The notes beneath the pieces were generated by a model. It had not been told where the DNA came from and did no database searches. It was given only the letters and a program-made list of their open reading frames with translations. The translations under genes were made by a program, and so were the position numbers. A stretch of 64,000 nucleotides of DNA from Hermatobates lingyangjiaoensis (Eukaryota; Arthropoda; Insecta; Hemiptera; Hermatobatidae), in the NCBI GenBank assembly GCA_026182355.1, contig JAPFBL010001617.1, positions 2,772,501 to 2,836,500 of the forward strand. The letters are read 5' to 3'. Shown here piece after piece: positions 61,455 to 64,000 of the stretch; within the stretch, counting starts at the first letter, position 1, and each line of letters starts with the position of its first letter.

Positions 61455-61562
61455 GTGAATTGGATGAAGAAACCATTATGACAATGCGGCTACCCAGGTG
61501 TGGTGTGAAAGATAATGTCGGATTCGGTACTCACTCCAGAAGCAAAAGATATGCTTTACAAG
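61455..61562 (+). CDS. Mmp1: Mmp1-like matrix metalloproteinase, exon B (cysteine switch and furin site)
   Basis: The exon lies between a tttttttag acceptor and a gtactt donor and keeps phase 1 at both ends. It encodes ELDEETIMTMRLPRCGVKDN followed by a short linker and RSKRYALQG. PRCGVKD is the cysteine switch: in this family the free cysteine coordinates the active-site zinc and holds the enzyme latent. RSKR directly before YALQ is a proprotein-convertase (furin) site, so activation probably occurs in the secretory pathway, as in membrane-type and insect Mmp1 enzymes. All key residues are present and the frame is open, so the gene looks functional over this part. Confidence 0.95.
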
Positions 61563-61649
61563 GTACTTTTAATGTTGGAAATAAAATCAAGTACAAAACA
61601 TCGGAGTTTTTTTAAAATTTATTAAGTGATCCTTAAGAAAAATTTTAAT

Positions 61650-61687
61650 TCATATTGGGGAAAGTATTAAGTCTCCACACAAAAACG

Positions 61688-61741
<54 letters not shown>

Positions 61742-61764
61742 GAGACAATACTTTCCCCAATATG
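61650..61764. repeat. Foldback with GT microsatellite at its centre
   Basis: CATATTGGGGAAAGTATT on the left pairs with AATACTTTCCCCAATATG on the right, and GTCTCCACACA pairs with TGTATGGAGAC. A (GT)n run of about 46 bases lies between. It sits in the Mmp1-like intron between exons B and C, about 90 bp after exon B. Confidence 0.75.
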
Positions 61765-62177
61765 AGTAAATACCACACTATAACAGATTGCACAGTTAAT
61801 GAACCAAATTTCAATTTTTTGAGAAAGAAATAATTGCAAACATTTTTACCAATAGACGATATATTTATTCAAGTAGACAGATAACGTTTTTTATAGTGCA
61901 GAATTGATATTTTAGTTGAAAGTTGGATTTTACTCTGAATGCTAAAAATAAGCAAATGGAAAACACATTTTAACTTGTTGATAATTTTTTTAAAATGGAT
62001 GTAATTTTAGTTTCCAATACAAAATTAGCTGACTTGATGCATTTGAAATATACGATATATATGCTGTTTCAGAGATCTTGAAGGATTAAATTGACCTGCA
62101 TTACAAGGCTAAACTTAAATGTCTCTCTAAATGGTTTAGGTATCGTGAATATTCATTCATTGCTAATCTGTTTTCAG

Positions 62178-62324
62178 GAAGCAGATGGAAAGTGAAGGAC
62201 TTGACTTATAAAATATCTAAATACCCTAGGGTTTTGGCAAGGAAAGATGTAGATGAAGAGATAAAAAAGGCCTTTGAAGTCTGGAGCAGTGTTACCCCTC
62301 TTCAGTTCACAAAAAAATCCTCAG
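62178..62324 (+). CDS. Mmp1: Mmp1-like matrix metalloproteinase, exon C (start of catalytic domain)
   Basis: The exon follows a ttttcag acceptor and ends before gtattt, again in phase 1. It encodes SRWKVKDLTYKISKYP, the first strand of the metzincin catalytic domain, then VDEEIKKAFEVWSSVTPLQF, the first helix with its conserved tryptophan. The last residues, TKKSSG, lead into exon D without a break. Order, spacing and hydrophobic pattern match MMP catalytic domains. The intron before it is 615 bp and the one after it 448 bp, both without a recognisable repeat. Confidence 0.95.
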
Positions 62325-62772
62325 GTATTTGTTTTAACTAATTTGGGTAGTACATTCATGTTCAATACAACATATGCACCTAAAATTATTTTTAAAACAT
62401 CCGTTTATTGCACATTTAAAAAAAATGTATTAGCTCTAGTAGTTTAAGGATTTTTTTCATTTTGTTTAATAATATGCTTGCCCTTTGTGGGCAGACAAGG
62501 TCCTCGGTTGCCCTTATTACAGAGCCATGGGTTACACTCTCAATGTTTCATTCTTTGTTCTTTTCAGATTTTTTAATGACTCATGGAGGTAGTTTTAAAA
62601 ACCGCAGCTGTTAATCCACCTATTAATAAAATTTTATTAATTATATATTTTATTCAATATATTTTAATTAATCTGAAACGCCTAAAATAAAATATTTTAA
62701 ACATAACTTCTTTTATAAATTCCTGTTTATTAACTGTAAAAATCCTGAAATAACATTGATCGACCATTAAAG

Positions 62773-62931
62773 GACCCGTTCATATTGAAGTGAGGTTTGA
62801 GAAAGGAGAACATGGAGATGGAGACCCCTTTGACGGCCCAGGAGGAACGCTAGCTCATGCATTCTTCCCAGTTTATGGAGGCGATGCCCACTTTGATGAT
62901 TCGGAAAAGTGGACTATTAATTCATATAGGG
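62773..62931 (+). CDS. Mmp1: Mmp1-like matrix metalloproteinase, exon D (structural zinc and calcium site)
   Basis: The exon starts after attaaag and ends at a strong gtacgtaa donor in phase 1. It encodes [20 protein letters not shown], then [13 protein letters not shown] and [13 protein letters not shown]. In MMPs the His and Asp of HGD, the His of LAHAF and the His of DAHFD bind the structural zinc, and the DGPGG loop binds calcium; all are present. The next exon should carry the HExxHxxGxxH catalytic helix. I do not see that motif between 62932 and 64000, so it lies past the window edge. The gene is cut by the window and shows no sign of being broken. Confidence 0.95.
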
Positions 62932-63439
62932 GTACGTAAATTTCATTAAAACTTTCTTTTAAATTGGTTTAACTTTAAGTCATTATGTTGTGTTACTTAT
63001 GAGGTCATTGAACGTGTAAGCAACTTCAGAACCAGGCCACTTTAACATAAGTTTAATGAAATTTATTATAAATTTTGGATTCCTTAAACATTGTTCTAAT
63101 AATGATGTTTTTTTATGAATATTTATTTGAGAGGATGTTCTTTATTAAACTGTGTGAGGACATTCCTCCGTCACATGGTCCCCTCAGTACTCCTACCTAA
63201 CTTATGACTTTGAAAAAATACAGTTCATATAGTTCACTACGCATATTATTTTTTACATTCATCACCTAAAATAGGCTACTCATTTTCCTAAATCTGGAAA
63301 CTGTTGAACTTTGTCATAAAAAAATTAATCTCAACTTATTATATAAAATACTGAATTCCAAAATATACTGTCCTGAATTATTAAGGAACATGAATGTTAA
63401 CGCTCACTTCTAATTTACACCAACTTCGATAATTCTAAT

Positions 63440-63930
63440 TCACTTTTCGCAGCTTGTTTGAAAAATTTCTGATGGGACTTGACATATGTGGTGTAGCGCA
63501 CTCTCTGAGAAGTACTGCACTAGAATGTGGCATAGAGACTTTTGTATCTAATTCAACTATACAGCAAAAGCTAGACAACGTAAAAGACAAAGGACTACGA
63601 GTCATCACTAGAGGTCCTAAATTAACCCAATCACAGCCTTGAACTCCAAATTGGAATTGAGTCCCACAACGTACAAATACTGCACACAATGCCAACATCG
63701 TGCTAAAACTGTTATATTTTTGAGAGAAATGTTAATAAACTGAAACTATTGCCCTACAATCTTTCAACCTTAATCAGTCGTCCTCCTCATAACTACCTCA
63801 GCGCTATGCTAGTAATACTCACGAGAACCGTCTGAAACCTATGTCCATATTGCTCCGGCAGCAAAAATTGGCATCTCTTCTTACAAAGCCACCAGAATTA
63901 AATGGATAAAACCCATAAATGTATTCTGTA
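63440..63930 (+). pseudogene. LINE ORF2 remnant, C-terminal reverse-transcriptase region
   Basis: This fragment of a non-LTR retrotransposon lies in the intron after exon D. One frame reads TIQQKLDNVKDKGLRVITRG, the thumb-proximal motif of jockey/R1-type reverse transcriptases (consensus form: Leu-Asp, two or three residues, Asn-Lys-Ala-Leu-Arg, Ile-Thr-Gly). It is preceded by a degraded segment ending ALECGIETFV. After a frameshift the alternative frame continues ALELQIGIE, the usual next motif. Frameshifts and stops make it a dead copy. Clade assignment (jockey, R1 or RTE-like) is uncertain. Confidence 0.6.
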
Positions 63931-64000
63931 TTCTAAAGGAATAACTAAAGTGAGGATTAACTGTCTACTGGCATGTTCAATTCTTTTATTCTTCCTAATG

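Overview
The window is AT-rich animal DNA, almost certainly from an arthropod. It has one protein gene I can recognise, split into exons with GT-AG introns, surrounded by transposable-element remains. The arthropod call rests on a matrix metalloproteinase resembling the insect Mmp1 type, R1/jockey-type LINE fragments, mariner elements and a tRNA-derived SINE. I do not name a species. Nearly all short open frames in the window are chance frames or pieces of repeats.

The gene is at the right end. Four consecutive plus-strand exons (52309-52438, 61455-61562, 62178-62324, 62773-62931) encode the propeptide with its cysteine switch, a furin-type cleavage site and the first half of the catalytic domain of a Mmp1-like metalloproteinase. 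The reading phase agrees across all three introns. The signal-peptide exon was not found, and the exon with the catalytic HExxHxxGxxH motif must lie beyond base 64000. The first intron visible is 9 kb long and filled with repeats.

The rest is mobile DNA. One non-coding repeat family, called family H here, dominates, with about 15-20 copies or fragments. A complete copy is about 1.6-2.1 kb. It starts TCTGGAGTGGCC, has a subterminal inverted repeat (ACTTTACTATAAGT), carries a CA/GT microsatellite near its far end and finishes in a small hairpin (ACTTTAC/GTAAAGT). The layout resembles the Helentron-derived HINE/DINE-1 type. In two places a copy sits inside an older copy of the same family, so the insertion sites can be compared within the window.

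Other elements, left to right: foldback elements carrying hammerhead-like motifs (52-194, 4277-4400, 41800-41950, 33858-34014); a rearranged mariner (5971-7286); LINE RNase H relics (9340-9815 and 23690-23945); a Penelope-like relic with a hammerhead-like motif (29080-29465); LINE ORF2 ends (33050-33560, 63440-63930); a hAT MITE with a perfect 8-bp target duplication (35281-35790); an internally deleted mariner with intact ends (40498-41415); two LINE ORF1 relics (47196-47660, 50740-51405); and a tRNA SINE (52901-53223). Long stretches between these hold nothing I can identify.
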